The position numbers and the translations under genes were made by a program. DNA of 64,000 nucleotides from Cichorium intybus (taxonomy: Eukaryota; Streptophyta; Magnoliopsida; Asterales; Asteraceae). The DNA lies in assembly GCA_023525715.1 (NCBI GenBank), contig CM042012.1:117360798-117424797 (forward strand). Direction: 5' to 3'. A model generated the notes under the pieces. That model searched no databases. It saw only the letters and a list, made by a program, of their open reading frames with translations, and was not told the origin of the DNA. This document shows positions 43,876 to 57,382 of this stretch, piece by piece. The number at the start of each line of letters is the position of its first letter. Position 1 is the first letter of the stretch.

Positions 43876-46800
43876 AATTCTCCCCTCCTTTAAAAGATTT
43901 CGTCCCCGAAATCATACTATCAAGCGAGGGTATTTCTTTCTCGTTACAATTCCGGTTTCTCATATCATATGGAAACCTTTATGGTATTGCCTAAGCACTT
44001 AACCATACTAGTCTTCTTATCTCGTGGTTATATCACCACTCGCATATCACTTCTCCGGTTATCCCGGGCACCTTAATCACTTATCTTCCTCATTTCAACA
44101 TGAGGGATTCGTTAGAATTTATCACTCTATGTTCTCACAACTATGAGACCCATAGAAAACTTTACAATCATCTTGAAGTTCATCAAGGATCTTCAATCAA
44201 TACACCGCAATTCTTGCTTTTGGGATATACGGAAAGGTCCAATAAACAAGGACTCAACTTTCCTTTTTTGTCCCACATCAATTTCTAGTCCTTCCGGAGG
44301 GTCACTTTGAGTTCCACCATCTTCCCTTACTTGGGGTTTCAATGGTTTTACTCTACAATCCGCATACTACTTTTGTCGATGTTGGTCTATTTCCAAGCTT
44401 TCTCGAATTTGCCTAATCTTTCCTTCTGTTTGAGATACAATCTCAGGTTTAATCAACGGCTTCTCTCCAACTTCTGTCTAGCAAATCGGCGTGCAACACG
44501 GTAGTCTAAACAATACTTCCTACGAGTCAATAAAACACTAGTACAATACCTATACTTATCTACAACTTCTACCAAGGATAGACGGTCGTCTAGTTTCCGC
44601 TAGGGTCTGTTATGCAGATTTCAGGCATCTCTTCTGGGGTCTGCATCATTATCTCGTTTCGTCAATCCATCTGCAATTCGCACACAGTACTTACTAGTAC
44701 TTTTGAACTAATTATTCTTGAAATCTATGCCAAATTCAAAGAATAATTCTATTATTTCGGTCCGATACCATTCGTGCCGATAACTCACGTCGACAATTTT
44801 CTTTATCTTTGTAGTTTTTCACTACTTTTCCACTCTTAATTTCTTCTTAGTCAGTATAAATCTACACTGATTTCATCAATCAACCTGCAATTCACCCATA
44901 TGGTGTCATACCCATACGGTATTTGCAAAGACTTTACTACAAAGTCTATGATATTTTTCGTCCCATTTCTTCTTTTGGGCGTACAACCTTATGTTTCTAA
45001 TGATTTGACTGTAGTTACCCACAAGTCAAACACTTTTCACATGTCTTTCAATGTCTTTCTTCAGCCCCGGCCACCAACACATAGGTTTTATCGACCTATA
45101 CAGTTTGGTATTGCCTCTGGTATGCTGCATATCTGATACAAAATACATCTTTTCAAGATGATTTTTATATTTCGTTTGACTTTGGAATTCACATTCACAA
45201 CCGCCAAGGGTTTTAAATCACTGTGATATTCCAACTAACTTCCGCTACTAATCAATCATTTATTCACTTTTCATGTTTTCAGACTTGCACACATCTTTCT
45301 GTGCTACCCGAATCAACTCAGGTAATCAATTTGCCACGTTCATACACGTGTATGTAACCTCCAAAGGTTACTCTTTCTAATTCAAGGCATCTGTAATCCC
45401 ATACGCCTTTCTGAGATGGTACAAGATTTCATACCCGAAATCTCTAAGTAACCCATCTATCTTTGCTATCTCATCTTCAGCTTCTTTTGTTCAATTAAGT
45501 ATTTCAACTTTTATGATCTTATCGCAATAAGCTTTACACCATACAAGTAGTGTTTCCAAAGCTTAAATGCCACGTTCATAATTGCTACCGCAATATCATG
45601 CATCCACAGTCAACGTTGGATACATTTCAATGATCCAATCCATCTTCTCCACTTAGCATCATTGCTAATGTTAGAGGTTCACACAAGGTTTATTCCAAAC
45701 CTTTACAACCTACCTGTGGTCTTTCTACCACTCAGACTTTACACTTTTATTAGTCAACCTTAGTCAACTGACCAGCAATCAAGGAGCAGTTTTCTACAAC
45801 TCTCCTATGGTAACCCGCCAAATCCAAGGAACTACAATGTCAGTCAGATTCCTCAGGCGGTTCCAGTTTTATCACATCATCTATTCCACTGGATACACTC
45901 TATCATCTCTGGCATTATTAACACGCCCAAAGAATATGCAACTTCTTTTAGTCAAAAATTTCATACTTGGAGGATTTTACAAATCACCTAACTTAGTGAA
46001 TTAACTCCAATGTCTGGTACAAACGCACCTCATATTCGATCTGGTTTCGAGAATATCATATCCTCAGTGGTCAATGTACATACACATTAACTTATCTTTC
46101 TTCTTTTCAAACAAGATAGGGCTCCATCTGATGACACCTACAGTCATATGAGATCCCAATTTAAAAACAATTTCTTCCCATTGTTTTACCACTCTGCCAT
46201 CTCTGCAGAGGCCAATCAACACAGAGCCTAGATAACAGGAACGGCTCCCAATACCAGCTTAATCATAAGCTCTTCTTGCCAATCTGGCAGAAATCTTGGA
46301 AGTTCTTTTCAAAAGAATCATCCGAAAATTTATTTAAAGTAGTACACTACTATCACCACTTTATTAAGCTTGGCCCATACCACGTATGCCAACTACAACA
46401 TCATTCCTTTACTAACTCTTTTCCGAGTTTAAGCAAAGAAGCTAACCGGTATTCTCAACAACGGTCATTTACTATGGATTTTCATTCGCTCATTTATGCT
46501 TTCTGAACCATCATGTTCATATTTCTACAATTCATGTTAGCATAATTCATTGCTAACCAATTCATAAGCACAACTGCTTCAGATTTGCTGGTAGTCATCG
46601 GCTTCAGATTCATAGGGAAAAATGGTCCCGTAAATCTTAGGCAGACTACTTTCCAGGTGTTCAATATCTTGAACATACTTGCTATCTACTATAGCTATTT
46701 CAAATATTTCATCCAAAATCATTGATGAAAAATTCAAACAAGACGTCAAGTCATCGATCCAAAGCATAGCTTCATGGATCAAATATAACATACACGAGTT

Positions 46801-47584
46801 ATATTCAAAACAATGATATCTGCGACCATATCAGTCTCCTCACGAGCTTCTTCCACAATCTACTGGAATGCTCATGGTACCACTGGTCCTTTTTGACCCT
46901 TCATTTTCTTCTGTCTTTCCTGGGTTCATCACCCGTTACTCCACATTTCGCATGTGAGTATTTCATAAAGAAGTGATCTATAGTTCCACGCTGGAACCAC
47001 TTCCGTCCCATACAATAAACTCGAGCAACATGCTTCCATTTTCTGTAATTTCATCTACTAAACAATAGAGTCTCAACTCTACAATGTTCTGAGTGCTTTT
47101 CCTGCACTTCTTACATTACATAACTGTTCTGTTTTGGTCCCTTCCCTTCAAGGTTGGACCCAGTCTGTGGTAACTTCTCCCGAAGCGTCCACTAATCGTT
47201 TTCTGCTTTTTCTTGTAGTCCCAGCTACTTTTCTTTCACCTTGAATATCAGCCAAGGTGAGCAACCGATTCCTTTATCTGACCACATCAGCTAACATTGC
47301 TCATCATGTGGATTTTCAGCTATTCGTCCCCTTTTTGTTCCTATACTACGGAGCCTTGCAAAAGGGCTGGTCTATTTCCTAGAGCTTCGCGCCCTAAATT
47401 TCTCCCAGTAATACTCGCTGCTCGTACTTCTTATACGTTAGAAGTCAGCAATAGTTAGGTTATATATGTATAATAACAACTATATACACCTAACAGTTCA
47501 TCATGTTTACTGTCTCATGGTTTAAGTCCAGGAATCTACTCTATAGACACCTAGTTCACTTAAACCTCGGCTCTGATACCAACT
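43876..47584 (-). pseudogene. Body 1 of array B with decayed gypsy pol
   Basis: Minus strand order from right: tRNA-iMet primer site (plus GGCTCTGATACCA at about 47569-47581), weak gag tail, protease remnant (46494-46791: VAIVDSKYV-type to FPMNLKPMT and LMNWLAMNYANMNC), and shortened reverse transcriptase (about 45880-46200). Then RNase H remnant near 45400-45540, integrase remnants and a polypurine tract at 43876. No part is translatable at length. It is homologous along its whole length to the body of A. Confidence 0.75.
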
Positions 47585-50085
47585 TGTAACACCCGGCTTT
47601 TTAAACAAAAACACCCCTGAAAAATTTTTCATTTAAAACACAGGTTTCAATACATAAAACCATATCAAGGGGTATATTTTAATAAAAACGGTTACAAGTG
47701 TATCAAGGAGAGTATAAAATACCATAACTCCTTTAAAGCCGGGCTGCTACTGACAGCATCTAAGAGTCCCACTTCAAAGTCACGGACTCTATCTTGTCCC
47801 CTACTAGTATCATGCTAACCTGCAGGAACAGTAACAAACGGTATGAGCTACAAAGCTCAGTGAGTAATCATTCCTGCAAATAACACGTATAAAATACAAT
47901 CATATAACTGTCTGGATATCGAATCCAAACTCCTAGCCTTACTGGCTGACCATATATACTCTAGGATTTCGCATCCTATTCTGTAGCCCTACAGGCTGAA
48001 TCATAGTGACCTGTAATTAACAAGCCACGTGAGTTATTTGCATCTATAATCATGTCTAACGATTTCTGTCCCATATTTCTTAGTCACAATGGACTGCATC
48101 ATATATCATGGCTAACAGCCGCACCCTGTGTCATAGCTATATAAGCTGCACCAAAATATTATCAATATACAATTCATAGCCCGCAGGCTGCACCAGCTGG
48201 GTTTAATAACCCAATATCATAGCCGAAAGGCCGCACCATGTACCTGTAACCAAAATCATAGCCATAAGGCTGCACCATGTACCTATAACAAAATCATAGC
48301 CATAAAGGCCGCATCGGAGACATAGCCCGAAGGCCGCACCGGAGTCATAGCTCGAAGGCCACATCGGAGACATAGCCCGAAGGCCGCACCGGAGTCATAG
48401 CCCGAAGGCCACATCGGAGACATAGCCCGAAGGCCGCACCGGAGTCATAGCCCGAAGGCCACATCGGAGACATAGCCCGAAGGCCGCACCGGAGTCATAG
48501 CCCGAAGGCCACATCGGAGACATAGCCCGAAGGCCGCACCGGTTGGATATACAATCCAGAAATCATAGCCATATAGGCCGTACCCATTGGATATAAACAT
48601 CCAGAAATCATTGCCCGTAGGCCGCACCCATTGGATATAAAATCCAGAATTAGTTATGGCTCACGGGTTAGCCCGTTGTTGCCTAGACTCACGGTTCCGT
48701 TCTTGTCATCGGAATGACTCACGGCTTATCCGGTCTTGTCTCTTCAAACGTATCTTTGAACCATCAATTTCGTCCCACAATCAGTTTCAACCTGTAACAA
48801 CTCAATCATCATATATCACATATGGTATCAGTGAGATTACTCACCTGGATGCTAGCTGCATTCAAATTCCGGTTGTTTCTTGCCTTTGCGTACACCACAA
48901 CCATTTTGTCCCATACCTATTTATTCATTTATATACCAAATGATAATAGGTTAATAACCATTCCAATTGACTCTAATACATGAGAGTCCAATATTATGCA
49001 ACTATAAACCATCCCTAGATGATAAACTTTTCATTTATCATCTTTTTATGAGTTATACTCATTCCCGAGGCATTCGTATCGATCTACAGTGCCCCCGAGG
49101 AGTCAAAAACTCAATTTAGTATTTTTCTAGGACTTTTCATACCATCATGGACTTATGGTTCAAGTTTGAGGTAAATCGGACAAGCGTAGCAAAATTTAGC
49201 GTTTTTGGACCCCCTGCCAGGAAGCACGACTCGTGCATAATTTTGCCTTGAGAAGCACGACTCGTGCAAGGCATAAAAGGCAACATACTTTGTTCTGCAG
49301 GGGAAGCACGACCCGTGCCAAAAGAGCACGACCCGTGCTCTTTCTGGGCAGTCCAGAATCAGTCGCGATTTTCCACTGTAGCACGCAGTTTTATCATATT
49401 AAGTGCTTATTTTCGTTCTTAATCACTTGGGGTTCATTCCCAGGTCAAAACCCTTCATAAAAACAAGATTTCTAACCATTGAAACCAATCCAATTCATCA
49501 AAGTGAAGAATTAGGGTTCATATTTCCAAAAACCCCAAAACTTCAACTTGATCAATTTCTATGGTTTCACTTGTTATATGCCTATCTAATGATCATATTA
49601 GAACTCAGAATTCATGAATAAACATCATGAAATTCACTGAAATTTCGAATTTCAGTTTGGACCCAAAAACCCATCAAGAACAAACTAGTCAAAAACTTGA
49701 AATACTTACTTTCTATGCCACAAATTCTTCAATACCAAGCCTAGACTCGAAATCCAAGCTTAAATCTTCCAGAAATCTTGAACCCGTACAAAGCAAGCTC
49801 TCTCCCGTAAGCTCAAAATTCTGCACACATTGGAAGAAGCTTCCAAGTTTTTATACTTCCAGAATTTACATTTTAGTCCCTAGAGTTGCATTTATCAATC
49901 TTTTGCCACAATGTACACAATTTATGACAAAGTAAGATTTTTATAACATTTTAAGTCCAAGACTCAAAACATTATTACCAAACAAGTCCTTTTCTGTCAA
50001 AAAGACCAAATTACCCTTCTGAGGTAAAATGACCAATTTACCCTTTTTATTATAATTACATAATAAAATACATTTCGGCGTTACA
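47585..50085 (-). repeat. LTR B2, hybrid middle LTR (2501 bp)
   Basis: It shares B3's variants in its left part (G in GGGCTGCTAC, four 50-bp units, GGCCGTACCC, GCCGCACCCA, C at 49094). It shares B1's variants in its right part (G at 49201; TAAGTCCAAG near 49955). One private change (GTACACC near 48890) is seen. The switch lies between 49094 and 49201. Confidence 0.9.
48321..48542. repeat. 50-bp tandem array in LTR B2, four full units
   Basis: Units start at 48321, 48371, 48421 and 48471, with a partial unit from 48521. One more full unit than in B1. Confidence 0.9.
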
Positions 50086-53000
50086 AATTCTCCCCTCCTT
50101 TAAAAGATTTCGTCCCCGAAATCATACTATCAAGCGAGGGTATTTCTTTCTCGTTACAATTCCGGTTTCTCATATCATATGGAAACCTTTATGGTATTGC
50201 CTAAGCACTTAACCATACTAGTCTTCTTATCTCGTGGTTATATCACCACTCGCATATCACTTCTCCGGTTATCCCGGGCACCTTAATCACTTATCTTCCT
50301 CATTTCAACATGAGGGATTCGTTAGAATTTATCACTCTATGTTCTCACAACTATGAGACCCATAGAAAACTTTACAATCATCTTGAAGTTCATCAAGGAT
50401 CTTCAATCAATACACCGCAATTCTTGCTTTTGGGATATACGGAAAGGTCCAATAAACAAGGACTCAACTTTCCTTTTTTGTCCCACATCAATTTCTAGTC
50501 CTTCCGGAGGGTCACTTTGAGTTCCACCATCTTCCCTTACTTGGGGTTTCAATGGTTTTACTCTACAATCCGCATACTACTTTTGTCGATGTTGGTCTAT
50601 TTCCAAGCTTTCTCGAATTTGCCTAATCTTTCCTTCTGTTTGAGATACAATCTCAGGTTTAATCAACGGCTTCTCTCCAACTTCTGTCTAGCAAATCGGC
50701 GTGCAACACGGTAGTCTAAACAATACTTCCTACGAGTCAATAAAACACTAGTACAATACCTATACTTATCTACAACTTCTACCAAGGATAGACGGTCGTC
50801 TAGTTTCCGCTAGGGTCTGTTATGCAGATTTCAGGCATCTCTTCTGGGGTCTGCATCATTATCTCGTTTCGTCAATCCATCTGCAATTCGCACACAGTAC
50901 TTACTAGTACTTTTGAACTAATTATTCTTGAAATCTATGCCAAATTCAAAGAATAATTCTATTATTTCGGTCCGATACCATTCGTGCCGATAACTCACGT
51001 CGACAATTTTCTTTATCTTTGTAGTTTTTCACTACTTTTCCACTCTTAATTTCTTCTTAGTCAGTATAAATCTACACTGATTTCATCAATCAACCTGCAA
51101 TTCACCCATATGGTGTCATACCCATACGGTATTTGCAAAGACTTTACTACAAAGTCTATGATATTTTTCGTCCCATTTCTTCTTTTGGGCGTACAACCTT
51201 ATGTTTCTAATGATTTGACTGTAGTTACCCACAAGTCAAACACTTTTCACATGTCTTTCAATGTCTTTCTTCAGCCCCGGCCACCAACACATAGGTTTTA
51301 TCGACCTATGCAGTTTGGTATTGCCTCTGGTATGCTGCATATCTGATACAAAATACATCTTTTCAAGATGATTTTTATATTTCGTTTGACTTTGGAATTC
51401 ACATTCACAACCGCCAAGGGTTTTAAATCACTGTGATATTCCAACTAACTTCCGCTACTAATCAATCATTTATTCACTTTTCACGTTTTCAGACTTGCAC
51501 ACATCTTTCTGTGCTACCCGAATCAACTCAGGTAATCAATTTGCCACGTTCATACACGTGTATGTAACCTCCAAAGGTTACTCTTTCTAATTCAAGGCAT
51601 CTGTAATCCCATACGCCTTTCTGAGATGGTACAAGATTTCATACCCGAAATCTCTAAGTAACCCATCTATCTTTGCTATCTCATCTTCAGCTTCTTTTGT
51701 TCAATTAAGTATTTCAACTTTTATGATCTTATCGCAATAAGCTTTACACCATACAAGTAGTGTTTCCAAAGCTTAAATGCCACGTTCATAATTGCTACCG
51801 CAATATCATGCATCCACAGTCAACGTTGGATACATTTCAATGATCCAATCCATCTTCTCCACTTAGCATCATTGCTAATGTTAGAGGTTCACACAAGGTT
51901 TATTCCAAACCTTTACAACCTATCTGTGGTCTTTCTACCACTCAGACTTTACACTTTTATTAGTCAACCTTAGTCAACTGACCAGCAATCAAGGAGCAGT
52001 TTTCTACAACTCTCCTATGGTAACCCGCCAAATCCAAGGAACTACAATGTCAGTCAGATTCCTCAGGCGGTTCCAGTTTTATCACATCATCTATTCCACT
52101 GGATACACTCTATCATCTCTGGCATTATTAACACGCCCAAAGAATATGCAACTTCTTTTAGTCAAAAATTTCATACTTGGAGGATTTTACAAATCACCTA
52201 ACTTAGTGAATTAACTCCAATGTCTGGTACAAACGCACCTCATATTCGATCTGGTTTCGAGAATATCATATCCTCAGTGGTCAATGTACATACACATTAA
52301 CTTATCTTTCTTCTTTTCAAACAAGATAGGGCTCCATCTGATGACACCTACAGTCATATGAGATCCCAATTTAAAAACAATTTCTTCCCATTGTTTTACC
52401 ACTCTGCCATCTCTGCAGAGGCCAATCAACACAGAGCCTAGATAACAGGAACGGCTCCCAATACCAGCTTAATCATAAGCTCTTCTTGCCAATCTGGCAG
52501 AAATCTTGGAAGTTCTTTTCAAAAGAATCATCCGAAAATTTATTTAAAGTAGTACACTACTATCACCACTTTATTAAGCTTGGCCCATACCACGTATGCC
52601 AACTACAACATCATTCCTTTACTAACTCTTTTCCGAGTTTAAGCAAAGAAGCTAACCGGTATTCTCAACAACGGTCATTTACTATGGATTTTCATCCGCT
52701 CATTTATGCTTTCTGAACCATCATGTTCATATTTCTACAATTCATGTTAGCATAATTCATTGCTAACCAATTCATAAGCACAATTGCTTCAGATTTGCTG
52801 GTAGTCATCGGCTTCAGATTCATAGGGAAAAATGGTCCCGTAAATCTTAGGCAGACTACTTTCCAGGTGTTCAATATCTTGAACATACTTGCTATCTACT
52901 ATAGCTATTTCAAATATTTCATCCAAAATCATTGATGAAAAATTCAAACAAGACGTCAAGTCATCGATCCAAAGCATAGCTTCATGGATCAAATATAACA

Positions 53001-53794
53001 TACACGAGTTATATTCAAAACAATGATATCTGCGACCATATCAGTCTCCTCACGAGCTTCTTCCACAATCTACTGGAATGCTCATGGTACCACTGGTCCT
53101 TTTTGACCCTTCATTTTCTTCTGTCTTTCCTGGGTTCATCACCCGTTACTCCACATTTCGCATGTGAGTATTTCATAAAGAAGTGATCTATAGTTCCACG
53201 CTGGAACCACTTCCGTCCCATACAATAAACTCGAGCAACATGCTTCCATTTTCTGTAATTTCATCTACTAAACAATAGAGTCTCAACTCTACAATGTTCT
53301 GAGTGCTTTTCCTGCACTTCTTACATTACATAACTGTTCTGTTTTGGTCCCTTCCCTTCAAGGTTGGACCCAGTCTGTGGTAACTTCTCCCGAAGCGTCC
53401 ACTAATCGTTTTCTGCTTTTTCTTGTAGTCCCAGCTACTTTTCTTTCACCTTGAATATCAGCCAAGGTGAGCAACCGATTCCTTTATCTGACCACATCAG
53501 CTAACATTGCTCATCATGTGGATTTTCAGCTATTCGTCCCCTTTTTGTTCCTATACTACGGAGCCTTGCAAAAGGGCTGGTCTATTTCCTAGAGCTTCGC
53601 GCCCTAAATTTCTCCCAGTAATACTCGCTGCTCGTACTTCTTATACGTTAGAAGTCAGCAATAGTTAGGTTATATATGTATAATAACAACTATATACACC
53701 TAACAGTTCATCATGTTTACTGTCTCAGGGTTTAAGTCCAGGAATCTACTCTATAGACACCTAGTTCACTTAAACCTCGGCTCTGATACCAACT
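50086..53794 (-). pseudogene. Body 2 of array B with decayed gypsy pol
   Basis: It is the same as body 1 except for at least six substitutions seen by eye, for example near 51308, 51483, 51921, 52695, 52783 and 53729. Primer site at about 53779-53791, polypurine tract at 50086. All gene remnants have the same breaks as in body 1, so they predate the duplication. Confidence 0.75.
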
Positions 53795-56295
53795 TGTAAC
53801 ACCCGGCTTTTTAAACAAAAACACCCCTGAAAAAATTTTCATTTAAAACACAGGTTTCAATACATAAAACCATATCAAGGGGTATATTTTAATAAAAACG
53901 GTTACAAGTGTATCAAGGAGAGTATAAAATACCATAACTCCTTTAAAGCCGGGCTGCTACTGACAGCATCTAAGAGTCCCACTTCAAAGTCACGGACTCT
54001 ATCTTGTCCCCTACTAGTATCATGCTAACCTGCAGGAACAGTAACAAACGGTATGAGCTACAAAGCTCAGTGAGTAATCATTCCTGCAAATAACACGTAT
54101 AAAATACAATCATATAACTGTCTGGATATCGAATCCAAACTCCTAGCCTTACTGGCTGACCATATATACTCTAGGATTTCGCATCCTATTCTGTAGCCCT
54201 ACAGGCTGAATCATAGTGACCTGTAATTAACAAGCCACGTGAGTTATTTGCATCTATAATCATGTCTAACGATTTCTGTCCCATATTTCTTAGTCACAAT
54301 GGACTGCATCATATATCATGGCTAACAGCCGCACCCTGTGTCATAGCTATATAAGCTGCACCAAAATATTATCAATATACAATTCATAGCCCGCAGGCTG
54401 CACCAGCTGGGTTTAATAACCCAATATCATAGCCGAAAGGCCGCACCATGTACCTGTAACCAAAATCATAGCCATAAGGCTGCACCATGTACCTATAACA
54501 AAATCATAGCCATAAAGGCCGCATCGGAGACATAGCCCGAAGGCCGCACCGGAGTCATAGCTCGAAGGCCACATCGGAGACATAGCCCGAAGGCCGCACC
54601 GGAGTCATAGCCCGAAGGCCACATCGGAGACATAGCCCGAAGGCCGCACCGGAGTCATAGCCCGAAGGCCACATCGGAGACATAGCCCGAAGGCCGCACC
54701 GGAGTCATAGCCCGAAGGCCACATCGGAGACATAGCCCGAAGGCCGCACCGGTTGGATATACAATCCAGAAATCATAGCCATATAGGCCGTACCCATTGG
54801 ATATAAACATCCAGAAATCATTGCCCGTAGGCCGCACCCATTGGATATAAAATCCAGAATTAGTTATGGCTCACGGGTTAGCCCGTTGTTGCCTAGACTC
54901 ACGGTTCCGTTCTTGTCATCGGAATGACTCACGGCTTATCCGGTCTTGTCTCTTCAAACGTATCTTTGAACCATCAATTTCGTCCCACAATCAGTTTCAA
55001 CCTGTAACAACTCAATCATCATATATCACATATGGTATCAGTGAGATTACTCACCTGGATGCTAGCTGCATTCAAATTCCGGTTGTTTCTTGCCTTTGCG
55101 TGCACCACAACCATTTTGTCCCATACCTATTTATTCATTTATATACCAAATGATAATAGGTTAATAACCATTCCAATTGACTCTAATACATGAGAGTCCA
55201 ATATTATGCAACTATAAACCATCCCTAGATGATAAACTTTTCATTTATCATCTTTTTATGAGTTATACTCATTCCCGAGGCATTCGTATCGATCTACAGT
55301 GCCCCCGAGGAGTCAAAAACTCAATTTAGTATTTTTCTAGGACTTTTCATACCATCATGGACTTATGGTTCAAGTTTGAGGTAAATCGGACAAGCGTAGC
55401 AAAATTTAGCATTTTTGGACCCCCTGCCAGGAAGCACGACTCGTGCATAATTTTGCCTTGAGAAGCACGACTCGTGCAAGGCATAAAAGGCAACATACTT
55501 TGTTCTGCAGGGGAAGCACGACCCGTGCCAAAAGAGCACGACCCGTGCTCTTTCTGGGCAGTCCAGAATCAGTCGCGATTTTCCACTGTAGCACGCAGTT
55601 TTATCATATTAAGTGCTTATTTTCGTTCTTAATCACTTGGGGTTCATTCCCAGGTCAAAACCCTTCATAAAAACAAGATTTCTAACCATTGAAACCAATC
55701 CAATTCATCAAAGTGAAGAATTAGGGTTCATATTTCCAAAAACCCCAAAACTTCAACTTGATCAATTTCTATGGTTTCACTTGTTATATGCCTATCTAAT
55801 GATCATATTAGAACTCAGAATTCATGAATAAACATCATGAAATTCACTGAAATTTCGAATTTCAGTTTGGACCCAAAAACCCATCAAGAACAAACTAGTC
55901 AAAAACTTGAAATACTTACTTTCTATGCCACAAATTCTTCAATACCAAGCCTAGACTCGAAATCCAAGCTTAAATCTTCCAGAAATCTTGAACCCGTACA
56001 AAGCAAGCTCTCTCCCGTAAGCTCAAAATTCTGCACACATTGGAAGAAGCTTCCAAGTTTTTATACTTCCAGAATTTACATTTTAGTCCCTAGAGTTGCA
56101 TTTATCAATCTTTTGCCACAATGTACACAATTTATGACAAAGTAAGATTTTTATAACATTTTAAGTTCAAGACTCAAAACATTATTACCAAACAAGTCCT
56201 TTTCTGTCAAAAAGACCAAATTACCCTTCTGAGGTAAAATGACCAATTTACCCTTTTTATTATAATTACATAATAAAATACATTTCGGCGTTACA
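53795..56295 (-). repeat. LTR B3 (2501 bp)
   Basis: Four 50-bp units (54531-54730). Variants: GAAAAAATTTTC near 53829 (private), A at 55411 and TAAGTTCAAG near 56164. Followed by the outer TSD AATCA and the rest of LTR C. Confidence 0.9.
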
Positions 56296-56300
56296 AATCA

Positions 56301-56850
56301 CACAGGCACTATATAACTACTAAGGTAAATTCAGGCATACTGGCACTATCTAAATACTAAGGTAATATCCAGCCACACATGCAATCTACCAAGCCACAAA
56401 GACATCGTCCAAGTAAATTAGGAAATATACAAACCACAGAGGTAATTATCCAAGCCACTTAGGCAATATACAAGCTACATAGGCAGTAACAAGCCGCATA
56501 GGCAATAACAAGGCACTTAGGCAGTAACAAGCCACTTTGGCAGTAACAAGCCACTTAGGCAATAATAAGCGACTTAGGCAATAACATGCCACTTAGTTAA
56601 TAACAAGCCACTTAGGCAGTAACAAGACACTTAGGCACTAACAACCCATTTTGGCAATAACAAGCCACTTAGACATTAACAAACCACTTATGCAATAACA
56701 ATCCACTTAGACAATAACAAGCAACTTAGGCAATAACAAGCCACTTAGGAAATAACAAGACACATCGGCAGTAACAAGCTACTTAGGGAATAACAAGCCA
56801 CATAGACGATAACAAGCCACTTAGGAAATGGCAAGACACTTAAGAACTTG
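56301..56850. repeat. 19-bp minisatellite in the LTR of C, right part
   Basis: Beyond about 56455 the unit is AACAAGCCACTTAGGCAGT with variants, about 20 copies in a row. The first part resembles the alternating form left of B. Together with the left part this is some 40 units. Confidence 0.8.
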
Positions 56851-57382
56851 CATTAGATCATAGACATTCCTAATCATATCATGTATGAGGATAGGGAGGA
56901 CGTTACTCACTTCAATTAACCTATCATATGATCTTCCCAACCAATGATGTGTCCCTCGTTCCTGTAGCTCCAACTATTTAATAATGGTGAAGGAGATGTT
57001 TCAATCATCCTTTTCCAAGTAATCTTCCTTCATATCCCAACTTTAAAGTTTCAAAACTCATCCCCCTCTTCCTCCTACGTCAAACTTGTGTCTTACAAGC
57101 CAAATGGCCGACTTCCTAAAGTTCGTGTCGCTAACACTATTTCTTGCATCGCTAAAAGCATCGATTGTCCATCACGTCGCTATCTACTCGTGATAGGGTC
57201 GCCAAGTGTCCCAAATACCACCACCCCATCACATACCACTTCATCATTGCGTCGTTAGCAACATGTGGTCGTGTTGCTAACTTCCGTGTTGCCTTTAGTC
57301 TAATTCTAACTTTCCTGCTTGTATTCGTTAGCCAATTCACCATTATTTTATTCATCAATGATTTACGAAACCTGATGTGACA

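Larger units (their letters stand above)
41425..56295 (-). mobile_element. Array B: LTR-body-LTR-body-LTR tandem of one gypsy family, single TSD
   Basis: Three LTRs (41425-43875, 47585-50085, 53795-56295) alternate with two bodies (43876-47584, 50086-53794). Period is 6160 then 6210 bp; the 50-bp difference is one repeat unit within the LTR. The outer flanks are AATCA (41420-41424 and 56296-56300), a perfect TSD, while no TSD stands at the inner LTRs. Both bodies have a polypurine tract at the left and a tRNA-iMet site at the right, so all copies are minus. One insertion followed by unequal crossing-over explains it. Confidence 0.92.
40939..57382 (-). repeat. LTR of gypsy element C, split by array B
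   Basis: It starts TGTAATGCCCC and ends CCTGATGTGACA. Outside the B array, 40939-41424 and 56301-57382 remain, about 1.57 kb. A reversed polypurine-like stretch (AGTTATTTCCCCCTTCAAC) follows at 57383, then the ATTCCGTCCTCGGAATC phrase shared in form with A, B and D. It is therefore the 3' LTR of a minus-strand element. A related fragment lies at 60615-60955. Confidence 0.7.

Noticed and set aside
48445..48627. Minus frames with GL-rich repeats in LTRs B2 and B3
   Set aside because: Translation of the 50-bp minisatellite; absent in frame from B1, so not a gene.
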